Positions 1-9,071 of a stretch of DNA of 50,878 bases are shown in pieces; position 1 is the stretch's first letter, and every line of letters starts with the position of its first letter. Under the pieces are notes generated by a model, which was given only the letters and a program-made list of their open reading frames with translations, ran no database searches and was not told the origin of the DNA. The DNA lies in contig NZ_BLZO01000169.1 in assembly GCF_014132355.1 (NCBI RefSeq), forward strand, positions 1-50,878, written 5' to 3'. This stretch comes from Okeania sp. KiyG1. Its GTDB lineage: Bacteria > Cyanobacteriota > Cyanobacteriia > Cyanobacteriales > Microcoleaceae. Both the position numbers and the translations under genes were made by a program.

Positions 1-102
1 ACCTGTATTGCGTGCTAGAGAAATTGATAGATGGTCAAGTAGTCAAAAATATTTGGATCTCTTGCAAAATTTGACAAGAAATGATTATAATAGTCAAAGT
101 AA

Positions 103-184
103 GGGCGGGTGGCGAAATTGGTAGACGCACCACACTCAAAATGTGGCGACTTCGGTCGTGAGAGTTCGAGTCTCTCTCTGCCCA
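103..184 (+). tRNA. tRNA-Leu (anticodon CAA)
   Basis: Class II tRNA read directly from sequence. The acceptor stem GGGCGGG pairs with TCTGCCC, the D-arm is GGCGAAATTGGTAGACGC, and the anticodon stem CCACA/TGTGG encloses the loop CTCAAAA, giving anticodon CAA. A variable arm follows and the T-arm carries GTTCGAG. The discriminator is A at 184 and the 3' CCA is not encoded. It decodes UUG leucine codons. Confidence 0.95.
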
Positions 185-215
185 CTTCTACTAAAATGAG
201 GTGGTATTTTTATAT

Positions 216-386
216 ATGGCACAAAGATTAAAAAGGTGGGAGTCTCCTCGTTACCAGGGAAGAAATATTAAAGGGAGAGGAGGAACTGCTAGATTAAGGC
301 AAGTCAAAAAGCAACAACAGCAACTCAGAAAAAATCTAAAAAATCAGGAAAGTGGGAACCGAGGGTTCCCATTTTTTATTTTTTGA
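216..386 (+). CDS. small basic protein, hypothetical
   Basis: A 56-residue, very basic reading frame rich in Lys, Arg and Gln begins at ATG 216. GAGGTGG at 199-205 is a good ribosome binding site at normal spacing, which favours this start over the GTG at 201. The gene begins about 30 bp after tRNA-Leu and may share its transcript. Its last codons run through a terminator-like hairpin at 354-384, so the C-terminal residues (GNRGFPFFIF) are encoded by the terminator itself. I do not recognise the family. The basic, glycine-containing centre (GRNIKGRGGTARLRQ) suggests nucleic-acid or ribosome binding, but that is a guess. It could also be a non-coding tail of the tRNA transcript. Confidence 0.45.
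   Translation: MAQRLKRWESPRYQGRNIKGRGGTARLRQVKKQQQQLRKNLKNQESGNRGFPFFIF
354..384 (+). terminator. rho-independent terminator
   Basis: A perfect 7-bp stem GGGAACC / GGTTCCC with loop GAG is followed by ATTTTTTATTTTTT. It ends the tRNA-Leu/small-ORF transcript and overlaps the 3' end of the small ORF. Confidence 0.8.
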
Positions 387-1053
387 TAAAACTTCGATCG
401 ACTTTAACAAATAATCATTTCAGGCACTAAAACTTTTTTTCTCAACTTCTAACCGTCCTTAATTTTTCCTGAATTGTAAGAAATGTCTTACCTACTACTA
501 TTGCTTTAGACTCTCCACATATATAACAGTACCATCTTTAGCGTTTGACAATAAATTTGAGCGAAAAGGGAGTAGGAAGTAGAGAATAATAAATAGATAA
601 ATGTCCGCATTCTATACTTTATTTTAGGACAAGTTACTTACCTAAACTTACCTAATCTTCTTGATAGTTGATGCTCCCAGTGCTGAATAATTTCCTATAG
701 CTAAATTTTTAATATCTCTATCTGAAAACTAATCTCATGTAAGCTCAACTCTATAAACTTAGCCTGCTTAATCAAAGTAAGTTTACCAAGTACCGAGTGT
801 TCAAATAAACTATAAATATGGTTATATAGTAGTTTAACTTAAAGATGAGACGTTTTTTCGTTTGAAACTCCCTCATAACAAGAAAGTTTTGTCTCAATCT
901 AAAGTTAAATGACTATAGTTTTCTACAGAATGGTCTAGTAAGGCAATATTCTCATAAATAAGGTATATGCTTAATCTTAATCAAAAAGCCACGAATATCA
1001 AAAGCTTGACTAATTTTGATAGGAGATGAAGAATTATTGCCGATCATATAATT
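387..1053. other. intergenic, no recognised feature
   Basis: About 670 bp of AT-rich sequence. I see no reading frame with a credible start and no clear inverted repeat. Confidence 0.5.
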
Positions 1054-1347
1054 TTAAGGAAGATGATTTTTCTTTCTATTTAAAATTGGCAGTTGTGGAC
1101 GAGAAGAATTAGACGGTAGATAATATTCTGGAACAGGAGTAGGTCGATCGAGATGAGAACGCTGTAACAACCAGAAACGTAATATAATAGCGACTCCTAC
1201 TGTACTCATCCCCAGGAAAAACAGAGACCAACTTGCCCCTAAACCACCAATAACAGCATCAACCGATCCTACTGTCACGAAAAAACTAGCTAAAGGCTCT
1301 TTTCGATAAGCAGCCTTCAAGAATTTTGGCCATAAAGCTTCAATCAT
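1054..1347 (-). CDS. small conserved cyanobacterial membrane protein
   Basis: The 97-residue product starting MIEALWPKFLKAAYRKEP resembles a short conserved cyanobacterial protein of unknown function (recall). Two hydrophobic stretches lie at about residues 18-31 and 34-58, the second containing LGASWSLFFLGMSTVGVAI, consistent with a two-helix membrane protein. A polar, proline-rich tail follows. An upstream in-frame ATG at 1365 would add six residues. I prefer 1347 because MIEALWP matches how related proteins begin. There is no strong ribosome binding site at either. It stands alone between a repeat-poor gap and a decayed transposon gene. The function is unknown. Confidence 0.6.
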   Translation of the reverse strand: MIEALWPKFLKAAYRKEPLASFFVTVGSVDAVIGGLGASWSLFFLGMSTVGVAIILRFWLLQRSHLDRPTPVPEYYLPSNSSRPQLPILNRKKNHLP

Positions 1348-1495
1348 AAGCTTAATTTGATACAACTTAAATTTACTCGTAAGTTTCTTAGATTCAAGGG
1401 AATTAACTAATTGTCTAATAAATGCCCTTTATATCCTTATAGATATTAATAAACTAACTATAGTTCGTAAAAATATAGTCAAATATGACTAATCC

Positions 1496-2805
1496 TTATT
1501 TTGCAGGTGTTACTCTGACTGGGTGAACTACAACACCCTCTATCCCATGGTCAAAGACATAAGGGAGCTGCTTTTTTCATTATGTTTAGAGAACCGTTGA
1601 CGTAACTCATTGATTAATCCAATGCTTGCGGTACAATTGCATTCCTCTTTGTCTTGATGCAGTCGCTCATGGGGGAAAACCCCTTTGGCCGCGCTGCATC
1701 GCTTTATTCTTTTTCCAGAAAAGGTGACTTGATTTTTCTCACTTTTGTTGTAAACAGGAATCAAATCATTATCTATAAAACTTGATGCGGAGGTATAAGA
1801 TTCTTCTGTAATAATTACATCTATTCCTACCATCTTGGCTTTATAAGATAACATTTCTATTAACTTGTTATAGGGAACAGATACAAAGTTATGAAATATT
1901 TCTTTTCCCTAAATTTATCTTCTGCTTCCACTCTTCATTGTGCCCTATTATCAATGTTCCTATTTTCTGATTAATCAGGGTATTAATAATCAAACGAGAT
2001 GATTTATGAAGATAATCATTGATTTTAAATTCTCTCTTTATTACATAAGCTTTTTCAGTCTCTTACTTGATTGATTTTCCTGGAGTTGAGATTGTAGGAA
2101 GCTTTTAACTTTATTATAGTATTGATTGATAGATTTTAACGGTCTGCCATTTATCACTCTTGGGTTTTATTCCGGCGCTTGATTAAAAGTTTCGGCTGTC
2201 GCCGACATGAAAATGTAGCTAAATTGTTTAATCCTATATCAATACTGGCACAACGATTTTTTTCTAGCTCGTATTGTTTTTCGCATTTCTCATAAATCAC
2301 CTCTATTACATAATGGTTAAGTCTAGGGACGAGACGAACTTGTTTAATTTGTGAAGTAGGCACTAAAGTTTTGAGATAAATCCCTGTTTTACTTGGATTA
2401 ATAATTCCTTGTTTTAATTGCCTCTTGCTGATGGTTTGTGTGGTATAAACTACAAGATTTCTTCCCGTTATTTTATTTTTATATCTAGGAAGACGAGGAC
2501 GAGCATTAAACTTTGATGGGTTCTGTTTGATAAACTTCGTTCGCTGCTAAAAACTTTTCGGTGTTTCTATCTAGTACCATCAAGATTTGTTGAGATACTT
2601 TAGCTGGAATTGCTTGATAATCTGATTGAGTCGAGAGTGTTTTTTGCAGGTCATAATAAGATAGATTTGTCTTTTCAAATATAAAAGACTGACGAACTAA
2701 ATAATTAGCATAGTTATAGAGATTTTTAGACAATAAACACAGTCGATCAATTTCAGCATAAAACCGATGATTTTTGTATGGGATATGTCTCTCAACTAAT
2801 TTCAT
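1496..2805 (-). pseudogene. tnpB: decayed TnpB (IS200/IS605 OrfB)
   Basis: Consecutive pieces of one TnpB protein lie in order on the minus strand but in different frames. The N-terminus is at 2805-2506 (MKLVERHIPYKNHRFYAEID). The central part follows (NARPRLPRYKNKITGRNLVV, then ASIDIGLNNLATFS at about 2250, which holds the first RuvC aspartate). The distal RuvC/zinc-ribbon part is at 1854-1700 (MVGIDVIITEESYTSAS), and the exact C-terminal signature GVVVHPVRVTP ends at 1496. Breaks occur near 2506, 2154 and 1700, and a palindromic repeat is inserted at 1656-1700. TnpB is an RNA-guided nuclease carried by IS200/IS605 elements. This copy cannot make a full protein, and no TnpA is next to it. 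Confidence 0.9.
1656..1700. repeat. 45-bp palindromic repeat inside tnpB relic
   Basis: The segment begins GATGCAGTCGC and ends GCGCTGCATC, with GGGG/CCCC in the centre, so it folds into a hairpin. It is out of place in the tnpB sequence, directly after the codons for FSGKRIKR. This kind of GATGCAG palindrome is common in filamentous cyanobacteria (recall). It probably inserted after or during decay of the gene. Confidence 0.6.
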
Positions 2806-3360
2806 AAATCAAGGAGTTAAAATTATATTAGGATTCGAGGACGCGCGGAATTTTTCTGATTATTTAGTCTGAAACTAAGCGTGCCAATTTCATTATACTA
2901 TTAAACCTTTAGCCTTGGAGTTATTAAATTTTGTCAAATATTTAGTAGCTATGCTTGTATAAATCAACGAAGATATTTGACATTACTTGACTATATATGA
3001 CTATATTTACGTATAACTTTTATTATATTGCCATATTAAACTTTAAATCAGAAAATTACTGTTGATTTTTCTTGCATATTCAATATTTAGCAATTAATTA
3101 ATACTAAATATATTGAAATTGTCAATGTGGAAAGTGAATTAATTGCTACAGAGAACTAATTCTCACTCTAGGAATAATTGAGATTAATGCAGTATAGTTG
3201 CAAACTAGATAGAAATTGTTGGTAAGTGCTTGACAATATTAGGCTTACCAACAATATACTTCTACTATATTTTTATTATAGATAGACTTTTGTATTGGTT
3301 TAATCCCTATTATATATGGTGGCTAGTAGCCCTCTGTATAATTTAGGTATAACTAAAACT
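2806..3360. other. intergenic, left flank of tnpB relic
   Basis: AT-rich. The 2820-2900 part, with short GC-rich pieces (GGACGCGCGG), may be the old left end of the IS605-type element. No gene is visible. Confidence 0.4.
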
Positions 3361-3531
3361 TTAATTGAGACCTAACCAAGATAGTAAACCTTCTCCAGTA
3401 AAGTATTCAATTGCCAGAGTTAATACAAAGCCAATCATAGCAGCTCTGCCATTCAGACGTTCTGAATATTGGTTAAAACCGAATTTTGGTTCATCCAGAT
3501 TAGGTTTAGTAGTAGGTTGTGGTTGCGTCAT
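3361..3531 (-). CDS. high-light-inducible protein (HLIP/Scp)
   Basis: The 56-residue product begins MTQPQPTTKPNLDEPKFGFN and contains the chlorophyll a/b-binding-like helix ERLNGRAAMIGFVLTLAIEY, then TGEGLLSWLGL. The ERLNGRAAMIGF motif with its Glu, Asn/Arg and small residues is the diagnostic HLIP core. These single-helix thylakoid proteins bind chlorophyll and carotenoid, protect photosystem assembly under light stress and form dimers. The start at 3531 is the only ATG giving the usual acidic, proline-rich N-terminal extension. The gene is short and easily missed, because longer meaningless frames lie on the opposite strand over the same DNA. It stands alone with its promoter in the 3532-3700 region. 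Confidence 0.9.
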   Translation of the reverse strand: MTQPQPTTKPNLDEPKFGFNQYSERLNGRAAMIGFVLTLAIEYFTGEGLLSWLGLN

Positions 3532-3924
3532 AATCAATGGGTCTCGAATTTAATAAAGTTTACAAATAGAGTTGTTTATTTACAATTCTTAAATATATTT
3601 TTAAAAGGAGTTGACCTAGAGTCAACCACATTGCCAAAATTCGATCAAATATCCGCAGAAAGCCCCTACTGTAATCCTCAATTCAGAATCTTATGGGAAT
3701 ATAAGTCTACATTTCTCATATTGCTCAAACATCAGCATAAATGTTAAAGTTTTAAGTATATTTAGGCCACTGGTCTATATATCGCTAGCGTCAGTCTCTT
3801 ATTGGGCAAACTCCAAGAATGTTTTGGCAAGTCTTTAGGAGACTTTAGGAAGAACTCATTCTTGTCCGCATTGCGACATAGTAATAGACCGCGACTTAAA
3901 TATCGCGATAAATATAAAAAATAG

Positions 3925-4115
3925 GGCGACAGGACCCAGACGTCCTTAGAGCTTCGTGGAACCCGACGAGAGACCGGGGCTACGAAACGAGAGAGCTTAC
4001 ACTAATTTGACGCTATAGTGTGGGAGATGTCACACCAGACAAGATTAATCTGGTCAGGTCGGTGCGCGAGAAACAAAAACCACCTGTAGCGTTTTCTCTC
4101 AAGCACAACGTCGTG
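3925..4115. ncRNA. candidate structured RNA, family unknown
   Basis: This stretch is clearly more GC-rich than its surroundings and holds consecutive hairpins. AGGAC/GTCCT is at 3931-3946. TTCGT...CCC/GGG...ACGAA is at 3953-3986. GTGTG/CACAC is at 4018-4035. ACCAGA/TCTGGT is at 4034-4054 and overlaps the previous stem by two bases. It ends about 40 bp before the DUF3611 gene. It does not match the tmRNA, RNase P or SRP signatures I know. It could be a non-coding RNA, a leader or an IS605-type end. Confidence 0.3.
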
Positions 4116-4152
4116 AGTATATCAAAGCATTGACAAATACATAAGCATAAAT

Positions 4153-4704
4153 ATGTCAAACTTATCAGACCTACCAACTGCTGTTAAGCAAGTAGCTAAT
4201 TCACTCCGGTTAGGCGGATGGGCTTGTTTCTGGTCCCAACTTGTCTTGGGGGTAATTTCAGGCTTCATGTTTTTATTTGCTGTTTTCATTTTACCTGATC
4301 GAATGAATGAAGGAGGTGCAGGAGGCAGCCTATTGTTTCCAATTTGTGGGCTTGTAGTACTAGGAGTCAGCATCTTCTTTTCATTTCGTTACACTCGCTT
4401 GGCAAGGCAATTACGAAAGCCTGAAGCTTCTTCAAGGCCAAGTAGAGCAGATACAACTCAACAAGTGAAAAGGACTTTAATTACTAACTTGGCTGGGATG
4501 GCTCTAACTTTATTAGGAGCAGAAGCAATTGGAGGTATTTTATTAGGCGAATCATTAGTTATGGGAGCGTCTGTATTTAACTCTACGGAACTAGAAAAAT
4601 TTACACCGGATATTATTATACTATTGGGTAATACTCACATTATTGTGGCTCATTTTATCGGAATTGTTGTAGGACTATTTTTACTAGATCGAGTTTACAA
4701 GTAG
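4153..4704 (+). CDS. DUF3611 family membrane protein
   Basis: The 183-residue integral membrane protein has four hydrophobic helices at about residues 25-48, 58-78, 108-132 and 153-180. The segment LRLGGWACFWSQLVLGVISG near the N-terminus and the arrangement of two helix pairs joined by a basic linker (RQLRKPEASSRPSRAD) fit the DUF3611 family of cyanobacteria and chloroplasts. The family has no established biochemical role. The length is close to that of relatives. The gene begins about 40 bp after a GC-rich structured segment that may be its leader, and is followed by a MITE-like inverted repeat. Confidence 0.75.
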   Translation: MSNLSDLPTAVKQVANSLRLGGWACFWSQLVLGVISGFMFLFAVFILPDRMNEGGAGGSLLFPICGLVVLGVSIFFSFRYTRLARQLRKPEASSRPSRADTTQQVKRTLITNLAGMALTLLGAEAIGGILLGESLVMGASVFNSTELEKFTPDIIILLGNTHIIVAHFIGIVVGLFLLDRVYK

Positions 4705-5328
4705 TCAGTAAAATTGCATTTTTACAGCGCAATTCATTTAAGTAGACTACAAAATTATTTTGGTTTAGGGAGTAGCGAATAGGCATTAGGATAATGCTTT
4801 GGTCACTGTAGTCTATGTATCTGACAACTTCTATAAACTGTTTTCAATAATTATCTGAGAAAAAAATTTGTATATTCAGTTAATAGTTTTGTAGAATTGC
4901 ACTTTCTATTGATACTTTAACTGGATTATTAATTTGTAGGCAATTAATCTATCTATAAAATTTACAGCAAATTTTAGGAAGCGTGAAGTACAGTTTGAGA
5001 CTAATCTATAATTTTTATTCATTCCCAGTTAAGTGTTCCCTGTTCCCTAAAGCATAAAACTTTGTACCTTATAAAATAAAATCGAAAACTGCTGTATATA
5101 AAATTAATGACTATATTAAATATGGCAAAAACTATTTCGCAATAGATAAATTAAAGGTTACTCGTTAGAAAAATTTGCCAGGAAAAGAAGAAACTGAAAT
5201 ATTTGGAAACTTGTATAAAAAACAAAAATTAAATCTTCACGCTTCTTATATCCGGAATTAACAGTAAGTTCCAGAATAAATTACTTAGATTACTCCTATT
5301 AACTATATATAAAACTAAAACCATAACT
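4705..5328. other. intergenic with MITE-like repeat (family C end)
   Basis: At 4722-4752 is the sequence ACAGCGCAATTCATTTAAGT followed by AGACTACAAAAT. It matches the end of an inverted-repeat family seen again at about 10665, 16170, 20331-20800 and 33411-33522. The rest is AT-rich and I see no gene. Confidence 0.5.
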
Positions 5329-6456
5329 ATGGAATTAAAACCTACATCTGGTTATAGTTTTTCTGGGCATATTCCTATAGAAATTGGTCAAGATAATTGG
5401 CGATCGCTACTGAGTAATATCGAAGCTGAAACTTATACTAGCCAAGTATATAGTGTAATGTTGACTGACATAAAAACTTCTCTAGAAGAAGCAGTAGCTC
5501 AAACCCAATCTCAAATCGAAGCGTTAGGACTAGAACCAATAAAACTCAGCCTAAAAAACTTGACTAGAACATTAATACCAGAAGAAAAAACATCTTCAGC
5601 AGACCCAATTTACTCTCATTCTCACAATATCAATGAGCAGAGAGAAAATATTAATTACCAAAAAATGAATCAGGAACAGTTAATCCAAAATAACCAAAAT
5701 CAGCCTCAAACAAACATGAGTACCAACCTAACTACTACCGTAGAATCAGACATTACACCCGAATCAACCTTAGCATCCATAGATACCCAAAACATGGAAA
5801 CTAATCTCTCAGAAAATAACCAAAACTCCTTAGAAGAGTTACCACCAGAAAATAATCGACGAAAACGGCGAAAAAAACTCACAAAAGCAGAAAAAGCAGC
5901 CTTATTAGTTCAAGAAAGAAATACATATCTACAGCAACTAGGGGAAAAACTACAAAAAGCACGAAAAATGCGTTGTTTATCTATGAAACAAATTCATAAA
6001 CAAACCTTCGTACCCCTTCATTATCTAGAAGCCATAGAAAAAGGCCAAACAGAGGAACTACCAGAAGATGTATATCTTCGAGGATTCATCTTTCGTATAG
6101 GTAACGCTTTAGGATTTGATGGAGTAGCTTTAGCAGAAGCTTTACCTATGTCCGATCCACTTCAAGGGTTAATGCCATCTTGGTCTAAATCCAATAAGAA
6201 CATTGGATTAGGTATAGGTCCCATTCATCTATATGTAGGTTATACAGCTTTAATGGCCGGCGCAGTAGGTGGACTAAATTGGATGTCTCAACAACCAAGT
6301 CCAGGAGCAAATCTTACTCCAGATAAATTAGACACTCCTGATTCAGTTGCTCACTCAGATAAACATTTAGAAACTACTCAAACACCAGGATTAAAATCTA
6401 CTAAAGGTAGTTTAGTAGTTGGTTCCGATGTTGCTCCACCAGAAACAATGATTTGA
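5329..6456 (+). CDS. RodZ-like helix-turn-helix membrane protein
   Basis: The 375-residue protein has a low-complexity Gln/Asn-rich N-terminal half (about 90-175). A basic patch follows (RRKRRKKLTKAEKAALL). A RodZ-type helix-turn-helix covers about 202-271, with QKARKMRCLSMKQIHKQTFV and YLEAIEKGQTEELPEDVYLR. A single hydrophobic segment lies at about 299-318. HTH_25/RodZ proteins anchor MreB or act as envelope-linked regulators. Here the HTH precedes one membrane segment, as in RodZ, but the long N-terminal extension is unusual and the periplasmic tail is short (about 55 residues). The role in cell shape is inference. Tandem AATTAAT heptamers start right after the stop codon. Confidence 0.7.
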   Translation: MELKPTSGYSFSGHIPIEIGQDNWRSLLSNIEAETYTSQVYSVMLTDIKTSLEEAVAQTQSQIEALGLEPIKLSLKNLTRTLIPEEKTSSADPIYSHSHNINEQRENINYQKMNQEQLIQNNQNQPQTNMSTNLTTTVESDITPESTLASIDTQNMETNLSENNQNSLEELPPENNRRKRRKKLTKAEKAALLVQERNTYLQQLGEKLQKARKMRCLSMKQIHKQTFVPLHYLEAIEKGQTEELPEDVYLRGFIFRIGNALGFDGVALAEALPMSDPLQGLMPSWSKSNKNIGLGIGPIHLYVGYTALMAGAVGGLNWMSQQPSPGANLTPDKLDTPDSVAHSDKHLETTQTPGLKSTKGSLVVGSDVAPPETMI

Positions 6457-6468
6457 AGAAGAAGTTCA

Positions 6469-6507
6469 ATAATTAATAATTAATAATTAATAATTAATAA
6501 TTAATAA
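6469..6507. repeat. AATTAAT heptanucleotide array (STRR)
   Basis: About five tandem copies of AATTAAT. A second array of the same unit lies at 6650-6682, with about 140 bp of unique sequence between them. Confidence 0.85.
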
Positions 6508-6649
6508 CTGGAGAGTACAAAGTTCTTCTAAAGAATGATTAGCTGTCAAGACTAAAAGTATTACTGGAAAAGGCTTACAGCACCTACAAGTTAGATAGCT
6601 GAAAGCCTTAGCTAGCAATAGTTATTCCTAGAACTTTGCACTGTCTAGT

Positions 6650-6682
6650 TAATAATTAATAATTAATAATTAATAATTAATT
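6650..6682. repeat. AATTAAT heptanucleotide array (STRR)
   Basis: Four to five tandem copies of the same unit as at 6469, directly abutting a family A inverted-repeat element. Confidence 0.85.
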
Positions 6683-6919
6683 AGGGCTTGCTGATTAAAT
6701 CTCAAAGTTTTTACAGATAAAGGTAAGTGCCTTTTTAAGTATCAAAAAGTGCGAGGTTTTAGGCGACTCAGGTTCAAAATCTTAGGATTTTGGTCAAGAG
6801 TTGGACATAAAAATCAAGGGATGATTCTTTCTACTATCTCCTCTATAATTCCCCGTTCCTCCTGTCTCCTGTCTCCTGTCTCCTACCCCTACCACTAATA
6901 CTTTATGAGCGCAAACCCT
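6683..6919. mobile_element. MITE family A, copy 1
   Basis: The element starts AGGGCTTGCTGATTAAATCT and ends GCAAACCCT, imperfect inverted ends, with AATT on both sides. Related copies are at 6924, 11184, 14965 and 24416. Internal sequence (AAGGTAAGTGCCTTTTTAAG) is shared with copies 2, 4 and 5. It encodes nothing and is probably a non-autonomous transposon. Confidence 0.65.
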
Positions 6920-6923
6920 AATT

Positions 6924-7062
6924 AGGGTTTGCTGATTAAATCTAAAAGCATTGACATATAAAGACAAGTGCCTTTTTGAGGTCGAATTGCAGTGCTTGGT
7001 ATCACGTCTAAAACGCTTAAATTTGAGCGTATTTTTAGGCGCATAGTTGGGCAGAACAATTG
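6924..7062. mobile_element. MITE family A, copy 2, partial
   Basis: It starts AGGGTTTGCTGATTAAATCT directly after copy 1, separated by AATT. It shares AAAGACAAGTGCCTTTTTGA and TTTTAGGCGCATAGTTGGGC with copy 4. The far inverted end is not visible, so it appears truncated close to the proB 3' end. Confidence 0.55.
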
Positions 7063-7101
7063 ACTCGGTCCTCCTGAGGACTGACTTCCAGTTGAAGGCT
7101 G

Positions 7102-8211
7102 TTAACATTTGATGACAAGGTTATCCCTATGTACTACTGTGTCAGATCCTGTATAGCCCAAAATATCAGGTATATCTTCTGAGCGACAACCCAGAATTTG
7201 TTGCAATTCAGTATTGCTGTAGTTCACAAGTCCCCTAGCTATTTCCCCACCTTCTTCATCGCACAGTTCTACAGCATCCGATGGATAAAACTCTCCTTCT
7301 ACTTGAGTAATACCAGCAGCTAGTAGAGATTTACCAGATTCAGAAATTGCTTGAACTGCACCCATGTCCAGATAAAGCTTGCCCGCAGGTACTAAAATAT
7401 TGGCGATCCAATGTTTGCGGGCATTTACTGGTTGTGGTTGAGGTTCAAACTGAGTCCCAATGGATTCTCCATTCAGAATTTTTAGTATATTAGCAGGAAT
7501 TTGGCCATCAGTAATGACGGTTCGTACTCCTGCCGCTGTGGCAATTTTGGCAGCTTCAATTTTAGTAATCATTCCACCAGTTCCTCGTCCACTAACAGAA
7601 TCTCCAGTTTCAACTTGAAATTCTTCGAGTTGTTCTATTCGCTCTACTAAGGTAATAGGTAAAGCATCTGGATTATTTCTAGGGTCGGCAGAATATAACT
7701 TGTCAACGTCGGTTAATATAAATAACCAATCAGCTTCTACTAGACCAGCAACTAAAGCTGATAGAGTATCGTTGTCTCCGAATTTCAGTTCTTCCACAGC
7801 AGTAGTGTCATTTTCATTCACAATTGGGACTACATCCATTCGTAACAATTGTTGAAATGTATTGTAAGCATTGACATAGCTACTACGTCGTGAAAGCTCG
7901 CTCCTAGTCAGTAAGATTTGGGCCATTGTTTGTCGCAAAGATGTAAACAAGTCTTCGTAAACTCGCATTAGTCTTCCTTGACCCACTGCTGCTACTGCTT
8001 GCTTCATGGCAATATTACGAGGTTTTTCAGTTAGTCCTAGGCGATCGCAACCTACACCAACTGCTCCAGAAGAAACCAAAACGACTCGATGTCCCTGAGA
8101 ACGTAGATTGGTAATAGTCTCGATCAAGCTAGCAATTGTGGATAAAGCCAAATTTCCAGATTCAGAACGAGTCAGACTGGAAGTGCCTATTTTTATTACT
8201 ATTGTTTTCAT
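7102..8211 (-). CDS. proB: glutamate 5-kinase
   Basis: Phosphorylates glutamate to glutamyl-5-phosphate, the first step of proline synthesis, in the cytoplasm. From M at 8211 the protein has 369 residues, the normal length. The N-terminal amino-acid-kinase domain shows [46 protein letters not shown] and [15 protein letters not shown]. The C-terminal PUA domain covers about the last 90 residues ([15 protein letters not shown] onward). A frame extending upstream to 8295 is open, but the ATG at 8211 aligns with the family start. The gene stands alone here, with MITE repeats immediately downstream. The call is very secure. Confidence 0.96.
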   Translation of the reverse strand: MKTIVIKIGTSSLTRSESGNLALSTIASLIETITNLRSQGHRVVLVSSGAVGVGCDRLGLTEKPRNIAMKQAVAAVGQGRLMRVYEDLFTSLRQTMAQILLTRSELSRRSSYVNAYNTFQQLLRMDVVPIVNENDTTAVEELKFGDNDTLSALVAGLVEADWLFILTDVDKLYSADPRNNPDALPITLVERIEQLEEFQVETGDSVSGRGTGGMITKIEAAKIATAAGVRTVITDGQIPANILKILNGESIGTQFEPQPQPVNARKHWIANILVPAGKLYLDMGAVQAISESGKSLLAAGITQVEGEFYPSDAVELCDEEGGEIARGLVNYSNTELQQILGCRSEDIPDILGYTGSDTVVHRDNLVIKC

Positions 8212-9038
8212 CGAAAAATATTGAGCTAATTTTTGATTGCTTCGACTCTTAGAAATTACCTCAAAATTAGAAAACACCAAACCCTTTATAAACAAGAGAT
8301 TGGTGTTTTCAGATTTTTATATTTAAGACCTTTATATTTGCTGGCCTCAATTTAATTTTTATTGAAGTTAATTATTTCATAGAGTTTTAGTAAATTGGGA
8401 AAATCATAATATTTTCTTTAGATTTGGGTTTAACGAAGTCAGGAGTCAGAAGTCAACCCACCCCTAACCCCTCCCAACCCACCCTAACCCCTCCCAGGAG
8501 GGGAAGTAGGGGCGAATGGCCATTTCCTGACGCAAAGCTGCCGCTAACGCCCTTCAATAATTGATAATTGATAATGGATAATTGATAATTACCTCTCCCT
8601 AAAAGGAAGAGGATTGAATCAAAGGAAAATTTTTTCTTGTTTCTCCTTAAAAGGAGAGGCTTTAAACCTTAATTATTCGGTAAAGAAGTTATTTTTGTAA
8701 CGGGGATTTGAGCAAACCTCCAAAAATATTTCGCCTTAAAACGCGGGGTTTTAGACCCATATTATTTTGATAATTTTTTAGATATAGCGATAGTTATACT
8801 GGTTTTGAGTTGTGAGATATTGAAAACTGTTAGGGAACAAAGAACAGGGAACAGGGAAAATTTAATTTATAACTTCTGACTTCTAACTTTTGACTTTTGA
8901 CTTCTAACTTCTAACTTTTGACTTCTAACTTTTGACTTTTGACTTCAGCTACAGCTATAGCACTAGCTCCCGCCAGCAAATATAAGATAAATTTGCAAAG
9001 GCTGAACAAAAAAACCTATTACCTTACTCTAAATAGGT
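8212..9038. other. repeat-filled intergenic region
   Basis: Holds GTAGGGGCGAATGGCCAT (half of a widespread palindrome) near 8507 and TTGATAA-type repeats at about 8560-8590. A family B repeat lies at about 8592-8712 (CCTCTCCCTAAAAGG, then GGAGAGGCTTTAAACC and TTCGGTAA). A long run of ACTTTTGACTTCTA-type repeats fills 8875-8946. No gene is seen. Confidence 0.6.
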
Positions 9039-9071
9039 GTGGTGGAGGAGAATCTAGGAGTGCTAAATAGA

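Noticed and set aside
3469-3747. Plus-strand frame of 92 codons
   Set aside because: Opposite strand of the HLIP gene; the HLIP reading is far stronger.
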